Under the pieces are notes generated by a model. That model saw nothing but the letters and a program-made list of their open reading frames with translations. It made no database searches and had not been told where the DNA came from. Shown one piece after another: positions 1-8,767 of a stretch of DNA of 64,000 nucleotides; positions within the stretch are counted from its first letter, which is position 1; each line of letters begins with the position of its first letter. The DNA is from JANOBD01 sp031411495. GTDB lineage: Bacteria; Planctomycetota; Phycisphaerae; Tepidisphaerales; Tepidisphaeraceae. A program made the position numbers and the translations under genes. The stretch is from positions 35,290 to 99,289 of the forward strand of contig JANOBD010000219.1 of NCBI GenBank assembly GCA_031411495.1, given 5' to 3'.

Positions 1-79
1 GGCGGTATCGTTCGCCGCTGAGAACGCTCAGCAGTGCCCAGATCCCGACCGCCATTCCCGCAACGACACAAACGCTCAT
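1..79 (-). CDS. Possible N-terminal piece of a small membrane protein, cut by the window edge
   Basis: Reading leftward from an ATG at 79, the frame stays open to the window edge and encodes about 26 residues. They start MSVCVVAGMAVGIWALLSVL and look like a membrane-spanning helix. The reading frame lies 63 bases downstream of rsmB on the same strand, so it could be the next gene of that operon. No clear ribosome binding site is visible. The piece is too short to assign a family, and a chance open frame cannot be excluded. Confidence 0.25.
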   Translation of the reverse strand, partial: MSVCVVAGMAVGIWALLSVLSGERYR

Positions 80-142
80 GCCTAGCGTATCGGCGAAATT
101 TGCCGGCGACTTTTCGAGTTATCGAACCGTGCGCGGCAGGAT

Positions 143-1435
143 TTAGCGGATCCGCTTCAGCAGCGCCCAGAAGCCGCCGTCTCGATAACGGGCCGGACTG
201 CCGTAAATCGAAAGGGGCGTCGTCATGCTGGAAGAGAGCTCGAATCGGTCATCGGCATCGAGAAAGTTCTGGACGACCTGCTCGTTCTCGCTGCGCCAAA
301 TGCTGCAGGTGACATAGAGCAACAGGCCCCCGACCGCGACGGCGCTTGCACTGTCCGTGAGAATCTGCTGCTGGAGCTGGATGAGCTCTGTGTGATCGTC
401 GACCTCCTGGTGATAGCGCGCCTCGGGCCGGCGCGCGAGCACCCCGGAGTTGGAGCACGGCGCGTCGATGAGGACGCGATCGAACAGGCGATCAGGCTGC
501 GGCAATTCAACAATCGAGCCGGCGACAAACGTCTTGGCGTTCGGGATCTGTCGCCGTTCGATGAGTTGCGAGAGCGATCGAAGTCGAGACTTGTTCGTGT
601 CCATCGCGACGACTTCGCCGGCGTCGCCGATGCGCTCGAGGATCTGTTGTGTCTTGGTACCACGGCCGGCACACCGATCGAGAACGCGCTGGCCGGGCCG
701 GAGATCCAGCGCATCGACGACCGCCGCGCTGGTCGCGTCCTGAACCTGCACAATCCCTGCGTCCGACAACTCCCGAAGCTCGGCGCGACGAAGCGGCGGC
801 AACACGACGATGCCCGGCTGCTCGTGCGCAGTTGCCTCGATGGATCGCGCCTGCAGGTCGGCAATCGTCGAGTTGCCGATGAGTCGCCCGAGCATCGGCG
901 GCTCGCGATCGAATGCTTCGCAGAGCTGCAGGGCTGATGTCTCGCCATAGAGGGATGCGAGGCGATTGAACAATTCCCGCGGGATAGAAAATTCGAGCTC
1001 GGCGCGCTCCGTCGACGACTTGGCGGCCACCGGCTTGCCGATCGCCTTGTCGGCGCTCGCCTTCCGCAGGACGGCGTTGACGAACGGTGCTGCGCTGCGA
1101 TGGCCGACGAGCTTCGTGAGTTCGACCGCGTCACTCACGATGGCGTGCATCGGGACGCGCTCCATCGCGCGGAGCTGATAGAACGACATCGCCAGGATTT
1201 TCTGAACGGGCTCATCGATCTGGCGCAACTTTCGCCCGGAGTATTCGACAATCAGTCGCTGCAGCACGAGGAGTTGCTTGATCACGCCTTGCGTGATCCG
1301 GTCGGCAAGGTCGATGTCGCGCGGATCGACGTCCTTCGGGGAGAGGTCCCGCCGGATCGTCGAGGATTCCCAGTTCGGCAAATCGCGTTCATCGAGCTGC
1401 GCGAGCGCGAGCGACCGTGCGGGCGAAATGCTCAT
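143..1435 (-). CDS. rsmB: 16S rRNA (cytosine-C5)-methyltransferase RsmB
   Basis: This enzyme methylates C5 of a cytosine (C967 in E. coli numbering) of 16S rRNA using S-adenosylmethionine. Residues 1-140 are the helical NusB-like RNA-binding domain. Residues 145-430 are the Rossmann-fold methyltransferase: SAM motif VLDRCAGRGTKT (251-262), DAPCSNSG with Cys327, and VTCS with the expected catalytic Cys377. Both cysteines fall almost exactly where the E. coli enzyme has them, and the length (430) is normal. Its start overlaps the stop of fmt by four bases (ATGA), showing translational coupling in a def-fmt-rsmB operon, as in many bacteria. Confidence 0.95.
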   Translation of the reverse strand: MSISPARSLALAQLDERDLPNWESSTIRRDLSPKDVDPRDIDLADRITQGVIKQLLVLQRLIVEYSGRKLRQIDEPVQKILAMSFYQLRAMERVPMHAIVSDAVELTKLVGHRSAAPFVNAVLRKASADKAIGKPVAAKSSTERAELEFSIPRELFNRLASLYGETSALQLCEAFDREPPMLGRLIGNSTIADLQARSIEATAHEQPGIVVLPPLRRAELRELSDAGIVQVQDATSAAVVDALDLRPGQRVLDRCAGRGTKTQQILERIGDAGEVVAMDTNKSRLRSLSQLIERRQIPNAKTFVAGSIVELPQPDRLFDRVLIDAPCSNSGVLARRPEARYHQEVDDHTELIQLQQQILTDSASAVAVGGLLLYVTCSIWRSENEQVVQNFLDADDRFELSSSMTTPLSIYGSPARYRDGGFWALLKRIR

Positions 1436-2397
1436 CGCACCGACTCCAGGCGGGCGCCGGGAATCCAGCGGCCGGCCGTTTTCTCGCGAATTCGATAGAC
1501 GCTCAGCGGCACCGAATCCCGGCTGTCGGGATGCAGTTCAACGATCTCCAACGCGCCAGCGCCGCACGCGACACTGGAGTCGGAAAGCACTTCGCCCGGC
1601 ACGCTGCCGGCCGGCGGTTGTTCATGGAGCCCCGCGCGCCTGGCGCGGACCAGCGTCATGCGGTCGAGTTCGACGCCATCCTGACTCAGCAGCCGAACGC
1701 GGCATCCCGGCCACGGGTGCATGCCGCGAATCTGGTTGGCGATGGATTCGGCATCGCGCGAAAAGTCGATGGACGACTTCTCACGCGAGAGTTTCGGCGC
1801 TTTCGTTGCGAGTGTATGGTCCTGTTCGATCGGCGAAGCAGTTCCGTCGCGAAGCTCGCTCGCGACGCGCTCGATGAGATTCGCGCCGTCGAGAGAGAGC
1901 CGATCGTGCAACTCGCCCGCGGTTTCGAGCTCGCCGATTGCCAGTTCACTCATCGCGAGCACGGCGCCCGCGTCCATCGCCTGCGCGAGGCGGATCACGG
2001 AGTTGCCGGCCGTCTTCTCCCCGCAGATGACCGCCCAGTTGATCGGCGCCGCGCCGCGATATTTCGGCAGGCGCGATGCGTGTAGGTTAATCGCGCCGAG
2101 CCGCGCGTGCTCGATAACGCCCGGCGAAAGCTTCTGGCCGAACGCGATCACGACGAGCAGATCCGCCGGCGGCAGGGCGATAGCGTTGATGTCGGCGACT
2201 TCTGTGAACGACAAGCTTTGATCGATGGCGAGCTGTCCGACCGGCGTCGGCGTAAGCTTGTGTCCACGACCGGCGGGCTTCGATGGCTGCGTGTAGACGT
2301 GCGCGATCTCCGCTCCACGCTCGAGGAACCGTCTCAGGCTCGGCACGCCGAAGGCGCCGCTGCCTGCGAAGAGGATCTTGATACCCGTAAGACTCAT
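1432..2397 (-). CDS. fmt: Methionyl-tRNA formyltransferase
   Basis: It formylates the amino group of methionyl-initiator tRNA using 10-formyl-tetrahydrofolate. The N-terminal Rossmann domain begins IKILFAGSGAFGVPSLRRFL. The catalytic segment has NLH (104-106) followed by the family pattern SRLPKYRGAAPI, then AMDAGAV with the conserved Asp. The C-terminal part is the OB-fold tRNA-binding domain. The length of 321 is typical. I chose ATG at 2397: a GTG at 2412 would lie inside an interspersed repeat arm (2404-2427). Neither start has a good Shine-Dalgarno sequence. The gene sits between def and rsmB and overlaps rsmB by four bases. Confidence 0.95.
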   Translation of the reverse strand: MSLTGIKILFAGSGAFGVPSLRRFLERGAEIAHVYTQPSKPAGRGHKLTPTPVGQLAIDQSLSFTEVADINAIALPPADLLVVIAFGQKLSPGVIEHARLGAINLHASRLPKYRGAAPINWAVICGEKTAGNSVIRLAQAMDAGAVLAMSELAIGELETAGELHDRLSLDGANLIERVASELRDGTASPIEQDHTLATKAPKLSREKSSIDFSRDAESIANQIRGMHPWPGCRVRLLSQDGVELDRMTLVRARRAGLHEQPPAGSVPGEVLSDSSVACGAGALEIVELHPDSRDSVPLSVYRIREKTAGRWIPGARLESVR

Positions 2398-2403
2398 CAG
2401 AGG

Positions 2404-2577
2404 ATTAACCACGAAGCCACGAAGTCACGACGCTGCAACGATGATTTTCAAACTCACTTGGAGAGTTTTCGCTTCCAATTGCGGTTCGTTTGTTCCCGTT
2501 AGGTAAAGCTGATTTCCGGTAAAAGCCGTTAACTCGCAGCCGTCCATTCGACAACTTCGTGGCTTCGTGTTTAACCA
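2404..2577. repeat. Inverted-repeat element between def and fmt
   Basis: The arm at 2404-2427 (core CCACGAAGCCACGAAGTC) is repeated in inverted orientation at 2554-2577 (core ACTTCGTGGCTTCGTG). About 126 bases of otherwise non-coding sequence lie between the arms. A related copy lies at 35161-35262. The element fills most of the 200-base gap between def and fmt and ends a few bases before the fmt start codon. Confidence 0.7.
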
Positions 2578-2597
2578 CTTCCTAGACTCCACGCCGT

Positions 2598-3116
2598 TCA
2601 CTTTTTCTTCTTCTCGAACGCTGCCGACAGTTCCTTCAATCTCTTGCGGTGTTTCATCTTGTCGGTGAAGGACATCCGGTCGATGAGCAGGATGCCCAGC
2701 AGGTGGTCGGTTTCATGCTGCCAGACTCGGGCTTCAAAACCTTCGCGTTCGACGCTGACGGGCTTTCCTTCGAGATCTTGCGCGTCCAGGCGAACCTTGT
2801 TGGCTCGGAAAACGTTGATATGGATATCGGGCAGACTCAGACATCCTTCTTCGGCTTCGGCCTCGCCATCGATGACGGTGAGGACAGGATTCGCGTAAAC
2901 GCGATCGTCGCCCGCTTCGCCGCTGTGGTTCATGACGAACAGCCGCTTGTTGATGCCGACCTGCGGCGCCGCCAGGCCGACGCCCTTGGCCGCGCGCATC
3001 ATCTCGAGCATGTGGTCGGCGAGCGACTTTAACTCGGCGTCGAACGCGGTGACGGGTTCGCTGACCTTTTTGAGCCGGGGGTCGGGGTACCGGATAATCG
3101 TTAAGTTTTCGTTCAT
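2598..3116 (-). CDS. def: Peptide deformylase
   Basis: A metallo-enzyme that removes the N-formyl group from nascent proteins, reversing the modification introduced by Fmt. All three family motifs are present: GVGLAAPQVG (45-54), EGCLSLP (90-96) with metal ligand Cys92, and QHETDH (133-138) with ligands His134 and His138 and catalytic Glu135. The 172-residue length fits a bacterial deformylase, with a Lys-rich C-terminus (EKKKK). It is the first gene of the def-fmt-rsmB set, but a repeat-bearing gap of 200 bases separates it from fmt. Confidence 0.97.
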   Translation of the reverse strand: MNENLTIIRYPDPRLKKVSEPVTAFDAELKSLADHMLEMMRAAKGVGLAAPQVGINKRLFVMNHSGEAGDDRVYANPVLTVIDGEAEAEEGCLSLPDIHINVFRANKVRLDAQDLEGKPVSVEREGFEARVWQHETDHLLGILLIDRMSFTDKMKHRKRLKELSAAFEKKKK

Positions 3117-3273
3117 GCGCGGTTGGGCTACAGTATGGGTGCGTCGGAGGGTAGGCTAAGGCGTTGACAGCTTCAACGGCCAACGGCTAGATTCGCCTCT
3201 CTCTTCGTTGGGGCGCAATCGCTTGCAACGCCAGCGTTTGGCTCACGGCAGCAACTTGAATGGAAGCATAACT

Positions 3274-4680
3274 GTGTCTGAAAACTACATCGTCATCCCT
3301 GATGAGGACCGCAAAAAGGCTAAGAGCTTCTTCGAGCGCGCCGCGTCCCTGGTCAGCGCCGGGCAATACGAATACGCATTTACGATGTTTGAGAGCGGAT
3401 TGAAGCTCGATCCCGAAGCCGTCGAAGCTCACCAGGCGTTTCGGGATGCCGCGCTGCGGCGAAAAGCGGGCGGCGGCAAGAAGATCGGCATGCTCGATGC
3501 GATGAAGTATCCGACCAAGTCCAAGGACGATCGCACCAGCATGATCAACGCCGAGCATCTGCTCGCGTTCGATCCCGGCGACACCGGCAACATGCTCGCG
3601 TTCCTGGAAGCCGCCTATCGCGCCGGTTGTTACGACAGCGTCCTCTGGATGGGGCAGATCCTGGGAAAAGCCAACAACGAGCTCGCAAAACCTGACTATG
3701 CGAAGTTCGAGAGACTTCGCGACCATTACGCCAAACTCGGCCATTGGACGCTTGCGGTCGAAGTGTGCCAGCGCATGCTGCAGATGCGCCCCGACGACAT
3801 GGATCTGAAAAACGATCTGAAAAACCTGTCCGCGAACGAGGCGATGGACAAGGGCAAGTACCACAAGAGCTATCGCGAGAGCGTTCGCGACATGAACAAG
3901 CAGTCGGACCTGCTACAGGAAGAACGCGACGTCCTCAACGAAGACTACACGGCGAAGGTCGCCCGCGAGGCGGAGGCAGATCTCAAGACCAACCCGAACG
4001 ATCCGTCCAAGATCGGCAAGTACGTCGACGCATTGAAAAAGATCGGCACTCCCGATGCGATCGAGAAGGCCGCCACCATTTTGCAGGGCGCCTATGAACG
4101 GACCGGCGCATTTCGTTTCCGCCTCTTGCTCATCGACCTTCGCTTGATCGACCTGCGCAACCAGGAGCGCCTGCTCCGCGCCAAGGCGGCAGGAAAAGAC
4201 GCGACGCCGGAGGGGCTCCAGGAGTACAAGGCATTCAAGCAGGCGCAGAACGAAGAGGAACTCGCGCTCTACGAGGAAGTGTCCCAGCAGTATCCGACCG
4301 AATCGAAGTACAAGTACGAGGTTGCACTCCGGATGGTTGCACTGGGCCGGTACACGGACGCCATCCCGTTGCTGCAAAACTCGGTGAACGATCCGAAACT
4401 CCGCGTCAGGGCGACCCTCGAACTCGGAAAGACGTTTCTCGCCGCCGAGTTCCCGGATGAAGCCGCCGACACGCTCAAGGGGCTCTCCGAAACCTATCCG
4501 ACGCTCCAATCCGGCGACGAAACCGCGAAGGAAATCATGTACTCGCTCGGCAGGGCCTTGGAGGAAAAGAAGGACAAGGTCGAGGCGCTCAAGGCCTACA
4601 GCATGGTCGTCAAGTGGGATTTCGTCTATCGCGATACGCAGGCGCGGATGAAAAGGCTTCGCTCTTCTGAGAGCAATTGA
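3274..4680 (+). CDS. Tetratricopeptide-repeat protein
   Basis: A soluble, helical, strongly charged protein of 468 residues with no signal peptide or membrane segment. Repeat-like helical pairs are visible at the N-terminus (FFERAASLVSAGQYEYAFTMF), around residues 145-190 (WTLAVEVCQRMLQMRPDDMD) and near the C-terminus (LGRYTDAIPLLQNSV, then AADTLKGLSETYPTL). Such proteins usually act as scaffolds, but no partner is evident. I chose GTG at 3274 because GGAAG lies seven bases upstream. An in-frame ATG at 3208 would add an Arg-rich tail without its own binding site. It is transcribed divergently from def. Confidence 0.8.
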   Translation: MSENYIVIPDEDRKKAKSFFERAASLVSAGQYEYAFTMFESGLKLDPEAVEAHQAFRDAALRRKAGGGKKIGMLDAMKYPTKSKDDRTSMINAEHLLAFDPGDTGNMLAFLEAAYRAGCYDSVLWMGQILGKANNELAKPDYAKFERLRDHYAKLGHWTLAVEVCQRMLQMRPDDMDLKNDLKNLSANEAMDKGKYHKSYRESVRDMNKQSDLLQEERDVLNEDYTAKVAREAEADLKTNPNDPSKIGKYVDALKKIGTPDAIEKAATILQGAYERTGAFRFRLLLIDLRLIDLRNQERLLRAKAAGKDATPEGLQEYKAFKQAQNEEELALYEEVSQQYPTESKYKYEVALRMVALGRYTDAIPLLQNSVNDPKLRVRATLELGKTFLAAEFPDEAADTLKGLSETYPTLQSGDETAKEIMYSLGRALEEKKDKVEALKAYSMVVKWDFVYRDTQARMKRLRSSESN

Positions 4681-4802
4681 CCTCTCCACCAATTGGCAGG
4701 CTCGCGCGCGGCGACGTCGGAAAACTCTGTAAGGTTCCCGCACGAGCTGACATAATGTTCCCTTGCCGCGACGTAGAAGATGCCGCCGCGTATGGAGGGA
4801 TC

Positions 4803-5969
4803 ATGTGTCGCTCGGATTGGTTTCGAATCGAGGTGCGATCGTGCTGGTTGATCGGCGCGCTCGTCGCGGCACACGCTTGCGGATGTGCGTCTCTGTCGCG
4901 GCCGACGCAGAAGGGCGAGCCACTCAAGACGATCGTCAGCCGACTCCCCGACGAGCAGTTGCGGGCCGAGCTTCTCGCGTTTTCCGACACCGCGTCGACC
5001 CGCGTGAATCAGCTTTGTGATCAGATCGTCCGCGACGCGGATGCGAAGCTGGCGCTGGTCCGCAGTGGTCCAGCGTCGCCGGAGGATCTCGACCTCGCGC
5101 TTGCGCGAAATATCCGCATACGGTCTCGCGCCAACGTCGAAAGACTGTCGGTGGTCAACCTCTGCCTGACCAACGCGTCTAACCCAAAGCCGATGACCGG
5201 GTTTCTCGACGCGACATTTGCCTTCACCATCAAAGCGCGCGGCGCCGACCGGCGATTGGAGCGGCTGAACTCCGTTGCGACGACGCGCGACGGGTCTTAC
5301 CAGGACGATCCGCTCGACCCATGGGCACGCGAGTTTGTTGTCGTTTACAAGTACTGCAACGACGACCTCTGGACGATCGCGGAAAAGGCGCTCGCGCCCG
5401 AAGAAGTGAACGGGTTGAGTTACCTCATCGAGGACTACCTGGCTGACAACCCGGACCTGCGCTACGCGACCGCCAAGGCGGTTGACTTGCAGCGATACGT
5501 CGGTCGCGATGCCGACCGGTCGCGGGCGTTCTCGCTCGTCGATCTCAAATCCACCAACGAGCAGGTCGACCGCGCCATGTGGATGGCCGTCCGAATGCCC
5601 GATCTGCTTCGGCTCGAGGCAAAGCAGTCGATCTTCGATGCGGCCAAGGAAGCAGGGATGTTGCGCGACGACATGATGATGAAGATCGACGCAGCGATCG
5701 ATCGGGCCGCGGTGCGAATCTCCGATGAGCGTCGAAAGGCGATCGACCAGGCTGCAGTCACGATCAGCGAAGAACGCGTGAAGGCGATCGAGCACGCGTC
5801 TGCGAGCCTCCAGCAGTCTGCCAACGACGTCAGCGACCGCCTCATCCGGCGGGCCCTGCTCTGGATCGTTCTACCAGTAGCGGGGATCGCATTCATCTCT
5901 CTGCGCATGATCCTCGCGACGATCCGTCGCTCGACCGGCAAAGTGGGGAGTCAGGATTCCAGCGGTTGA
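4803..5969 (+). CDS. Putative lipoprotein/membrane-anchored protein with coiled-coil repeats
   Basis: Unknown function, 388 residues. The N-terminus has a hydrophobic stretch ending in AAHACGC, which could be a weak lipobox at Cys26 or Cys28. The C-terminus has a membrane helix (LLWIVLPVAGIAFISLRMIL). Just before it are three tandem 15-residue units: IDRAAVRISDERRKA, IDQAAVTISEERVKA and IEHASASLQQSANDV, which look like a coiled coil. GGAGG four to five bases before ATG 4803 supports this start; upstream starts at 4677 and 4746 would spoil the signal sequence. The 3' end overlaps the convergent truD by 19 bases. Confidence 0.65.
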   Translation: MCRSDWFRIEVRSCWLIGALVAAHACGCASLSRPTQKGEPLKTIVSRLPDEQLRAELLAFSDTASTRVNQLCDQIVRDADAKLALVRSGPASPEDLDLALARNIRIRSRANVERLSVVNLCLTNASNPKPMTGFLDATFAFTIKARGADRRLERLNSVATTRDGSYQDDPLDPWAREFVVVYKYCNDDLWTIAEKALAPEEVNGLSYLIEDYLADNPDLRYATAKAVDLQRYVGRDADRSRAFSLVDLKSTNEQVDRAMWMAVRMPDLLRLEAKQSIFDAAKEAGMLRDDMMMKIDAAIDRAAVRISDERRKAIDQAAVTISEERVKAIEHASASLQQSANDVSDRLIRRALLWIVLPVAGIAFISLRMILATIRRSTGKVGSQDSSG

Positions 5970-7177
5970 TCGTTCTTCATCAGCTCGCGAAGCAGGACAG
6001 TCGCGAACGAACCCGCCGGTAGCGAAAACGCGACGGTGATATACGCGCCGTGCTCATCCATTCCGCCGGCGAGTTGTGTGTCGGTCGGCTGCACGCGGAG
6101 CGGCCGGCGGTCGCCCTTGGCCTTGTCGTGCGAGGGACGCTTGAAATCCTCGCGCGTGATCTGAAAGCGATCGTAGATCACCTGCTCGATCGCGAGCGGT
6201 TCGCCGGCCGGCAAAGTCATGCGATAGCCCAGCATCGGTCCGGTGGCACTGATCTCGAATGCGTTCGCCCGCGGCTGTTCTTTCTCGGCGTCCTCAACGA
6301 TGAAGCACGCCCCCCGATCATGCAGATACGCGAGATCGCCGTTCATCACCCGGGAGAGTGACGTGATCCGGGCGGCGACGACATCATTGAACACGCGCGA
6401 CTGCAGCGCAGACATCCACAGCCGCCGGAGTTTCGGCTCGATCAACATCTGCGCCTTGAACGCGGAACCGGTCTTGATGAAGCGTGCGAGGATGCGCCGC
6501 TCCATGCCGCTGGACCGCGGCCACTTGTGCATCGCCGCTTCGAGGTCGCCGTTGTCGAAGAAACGGCGGGCCTCGAACACGTTGGAAGGTTCGACGTTTT
6601 TGACTGCCGTGCCCAGGACGAGCTTGATGAGCGCGTCGTGATCGCTTCGCAGAATAGCGGCACCGAGTTGATCGTTGTCCCCACGACGACCGAACCGCTG
6701 TTCGCCGAAGAAGTTTGGCATGCCGACTTGTTCAAGTCGGTCCAGAATCGGGCGCAGGCGCACGACATGAGACGGCTCGACATCCCGGATCTTGATCGCG
6801 AAGCGGTTCCCCTTGAGATGTCCGAGCCGTAGTTTGTTGAGGTGCCTTTCCGCGCTGAGAATGGAGAGTTTCGGCGACTGAATCGCCATCAGGCTCTCGA
6901 GCGAAACGCGGGGAATGGTCAGATGTTGTCGCGTGATCGCGTCGGCGTCCTTCATCCCGGCGAAGCCGATTTCGCGCGGGTTCACATCCAGCGTCCGTGC
7001 GATCTGGTCGATCGCATCGAAAGTCGAGAGTCCGACTTTCTGGATCTCGCACATCACGTGCTCTCCCTCGCCACTTGGCTCGTACGCCGGAAGTTCCTGG
7101 ACGAAGAAGTCTTCCGGCCGGCGTCGAATGGACCCGCCGATGCCGGGAAAGTCAGAGGTGAGATACGGGAGGTGCAT
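5951..7177 (-). CDS. truD: tRNA pseudouridine synthase D
   Basis: TruD converts U13 of some tRNAs to pseudouridine. The motif GFAGMKDADAITRQ carries the presumed catalytic Asp77, close to the position of the E. coli residue (80). Further family hallmarks are LGHLKGNRFAIKIRD and the segment FFGEQRFGRRGDN. The length of 408 from ATG 7177 is normal. A longer reading frame extends to 7336, but the extra 53 residues are Arg-rich and unlike any TruD N-terminus, whereas MHLPYLTSDFPGIGG is typical. The substrate assignment follows the family. It is convergent with the preceding lipoprotein-like gene. Confidence 0.93.
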   Translation of the reverse strand: MHLPYLTSDFPGIGGSIRRRPEDFFVQELPAYEPSGEGEHVMCEIQKVGLSTFDAIDQIARTLDVNPREIGFAGMKDADAITRQHLTIPRVSLESLMAIQSPKLSILSAERHLNKLRLGHLKGNRFAIKIRDVEPSHVVRLRPILDRLEQVGMPNFFGEQRFGRRGDNDQLGAAILRSDHDALIKLVLGTAVKNVEPSNVFEARRFFDNGDLEAAMHKWPRSSGMERRILARFIKTGSAFKAQMLIEPKLRRLWMSALQSRVFNDVVAARITSLSRVMNGDLAYLHDRGACFIVEDAEKEQPRANAFEISATGPMLGYRMTLPAGEPLAIEQVIYDRFQITREDFKRPSHDKAKGDRRPLRVQPTDTQLAGGMDEHGAYITVAFSLPAGSFATVLLRELMKNDQPLES

Positions 7178-7484
7178 GAGTCGGTCGAGTGTACGGCGTG
7201 AGCGGGAAAGACACACGCCGCGAGAAGACCGGAACACGTACAGATACGTAGCCGAGCGAGTTTTTCGGCGAACTTGCCGGCCGCACCTTGATGCACGCGG
7301 CATCGGAAAGGCGATCCGCCTTCCCGGACGGCGCATTCGGTCAGGCTACCGCCGAAGAGCGAATGCGTGTCGATCCCGCCCGCGACGTCGTTCGTCGCGA
7401 AATCCTCAAAGATTCTCGATGAACGAGTCGGTCCGGTCATCGGCCGATCGTGATCGACATGCTGTGCGGATGCCGATGACCGCG
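7178..7484. other. Intergenic stretch upstream of truD
   Basis: About 307 bases between the truD start and the stop of the small DUF3309 gene. I see no convincing gene, hairpin or repeat. The promoter of truD should lie here, but no clear -35/-10 pair stands out. Confidence 0.4.
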
Positions 7485-7652
7485 TCATCTCTTGCCGAGA
7501 AGAAGCACGACCACGACGATCAACAGAATCAGCCCGAGCCCGCCACTGGGGTAATAGCCCCAACCAGAGCTGTAGGGCCAAGTCGGCAGCATGGCGAGGA
7601 CGAGTAAGACGAGCAGAACGACGACAAGAAGGCGGACGGTTTTGTTGTCCAT
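7485..7652 (-). CDS. DUF3309-type small membrane protein
   Basis: A 55-residue protein consisting of two hydrophobic helices (LLVVVLLVLLVLAML and GLILLIVVVVLLLG) joined by the loop PTWPYSSGWGYYPSGG. The loop with its Trp/Tyr/Gly residues and the GGLGLILLIVVVVLLLG end match the DUF3309 family of tiny membrane proteins found across proteobacteria and planctomycetes. Their function is unknown. I chose ATG at 7652, which gives the family-like start MDNKTVRLL. An upstream in-frame start at 7727 adds a non-conserved 25 residues. Confidence 0.75.
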   Translation of the reverse strand: MDNKTVRLLVVVLLVLLVLAMLPTWPYSSGWGYYPSGGLGLILLIVVVVLLLGKR

Positions 7653-7802
7653 ATGTACAGAATCGGGGAAAGCGGAACTCGGCGGCATCAGCAAAAACCC
7701 GCGCCCGCGAAAAAACGGACCATTCATTCGTCAACCGCTGCGAAGCGACGGCAGATTTGCCGCCTCTGACGTTCCGTGCCGCATTTTGCAGCCGCAACGT
7801 GC

Positions 7803-8546
7803 TCAAACATTCAGTTTCGCAAGCACACGCTCGAGGATCTCGGTCGGCGATCCGGAGGCGTCGACGGCGATCAGCTTGCCCAGCTTGGCGTAGAAGTCCG
7901 TGAGCGGCTTGGTGCTTTGCTCGTACGCCTGCATGCGAACCTGAACGAACTCCGGCCGATCATCTTCGCGCTGGATGAGGTTGCCTTGGCAGTGGTCGCA
8001 CACGCCGTCCACCTTCGGCCGGCGCGTCTGGGTGTGAAATACCGCCTTGCACGCCGAACAGGTTCGTCGGCCGCTGAGGCGCGAGACGATCTCGTCCATC
8101 GGCAGGCGGTAATCGATCACCGCATCGAGATCCACGTGCAGCTGAGCCAGGATGCCCTGCAGGGTTGCCGCCTGTGCGACGGTTCGAGGAAATCCATCGA
8201 GCAGCATTCCCCCGTGACAGACCAGGCAGCAGGAACGTTCGCGCAGGACGTTGAGGACTGTGTCGTCGGGGACTAGGTCGCCACGCTTCATGTAGCCGAG
8301 CGCTTCGCGCATTGCCGGACCCAGTTCGCTCTCGGGCCGCCCTTTGGCTGCGCGAAACACGTCACCGGTGGAGAGATGGCACGCGCCGAGCTTTTCGGAA
8401 AGGAACTGAGCCTGCGTTCCCTTCCCAACGCCAGGTGCGCCCAGCAGCACGACCCGCCATGCGCGCTTCGTTTCGCCGGGTGGATGAGAGCACGAGCAGG
8501 AGGTTCCGCATAGCCAGGTCGCCCGATCATTCAGAGAAACAGTCAT
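7803..8546 (-). CDS. adk: Adenylate kinase with zinc-type lid
   Basis: It catalyses ATP + AMP = 2 ADP. The P-loop GAPGVGKGT (36-44) is followed by the AMP-binding segments LSTGDVFR and LLDGFPRT. The lid has the zinc pattern CSAC...CDHC and ends in REDDRPE. Unusual is an N-terminal extension of about 30 residues before the first beta strand, containing the Cys-rich run CGTSCSCSHPPG, and an extra CCLVC patch near residue 117. GAGGAAGG just upstream of ATG 8546 supports the long start. Total length is 247, against about 215 for a usual long-form enzyme. Confidence 0.93.
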   Translation of the reverse strand: MTVSLNDRATWLCGTSCSCSHPPGETKRAWRVVLLGAPGVGKGTQAQFLSEKLGACHLSTGDVFRAAKGRPESELGPAMREALGYMKRGDLVPDDTVLNVLRERSCCLVCHGGMLLDGFPRTVAQAATLQGILAQLHVDLDAVIDYRLPMDEIVSRLSGRRTCSACKAVFHTQTRRPKVDGVCDHCQGNLIQREDDRPEFVQVRMQAYEQSTKPLTDFYAKLGKLIAVDASGSPTEILERVLAKLNV

Positions 8547-8767
8547 TTGCCTTCCTCGGAGGGGTTCCCATCGTTAAGGATGAGATGCAGTGACTGTATC
8601 GGTTCGATGAGAGCCTGCGATTGTGCGAGACGGCGCATCTTGCCGCACCTGCGATAACAACCAGCGGGGAACGGTTCCGATTCAGGTATGCGACGATTCG
8701 GCATCGGCCGGTCCCTGCGGTCCGCAGACCGCAGACGCGCCGGCGAACATCGGCAACGTCGCTTCTC

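Noticed and set aside
4677..4802. Upstream start for the lipoprotein-like gene
   Set aside because: Adds 42 residues before the signal-like segment, overlaps the preceding stop codon and lacks a binding site, whereas GGAGG precedes ATG 4803.
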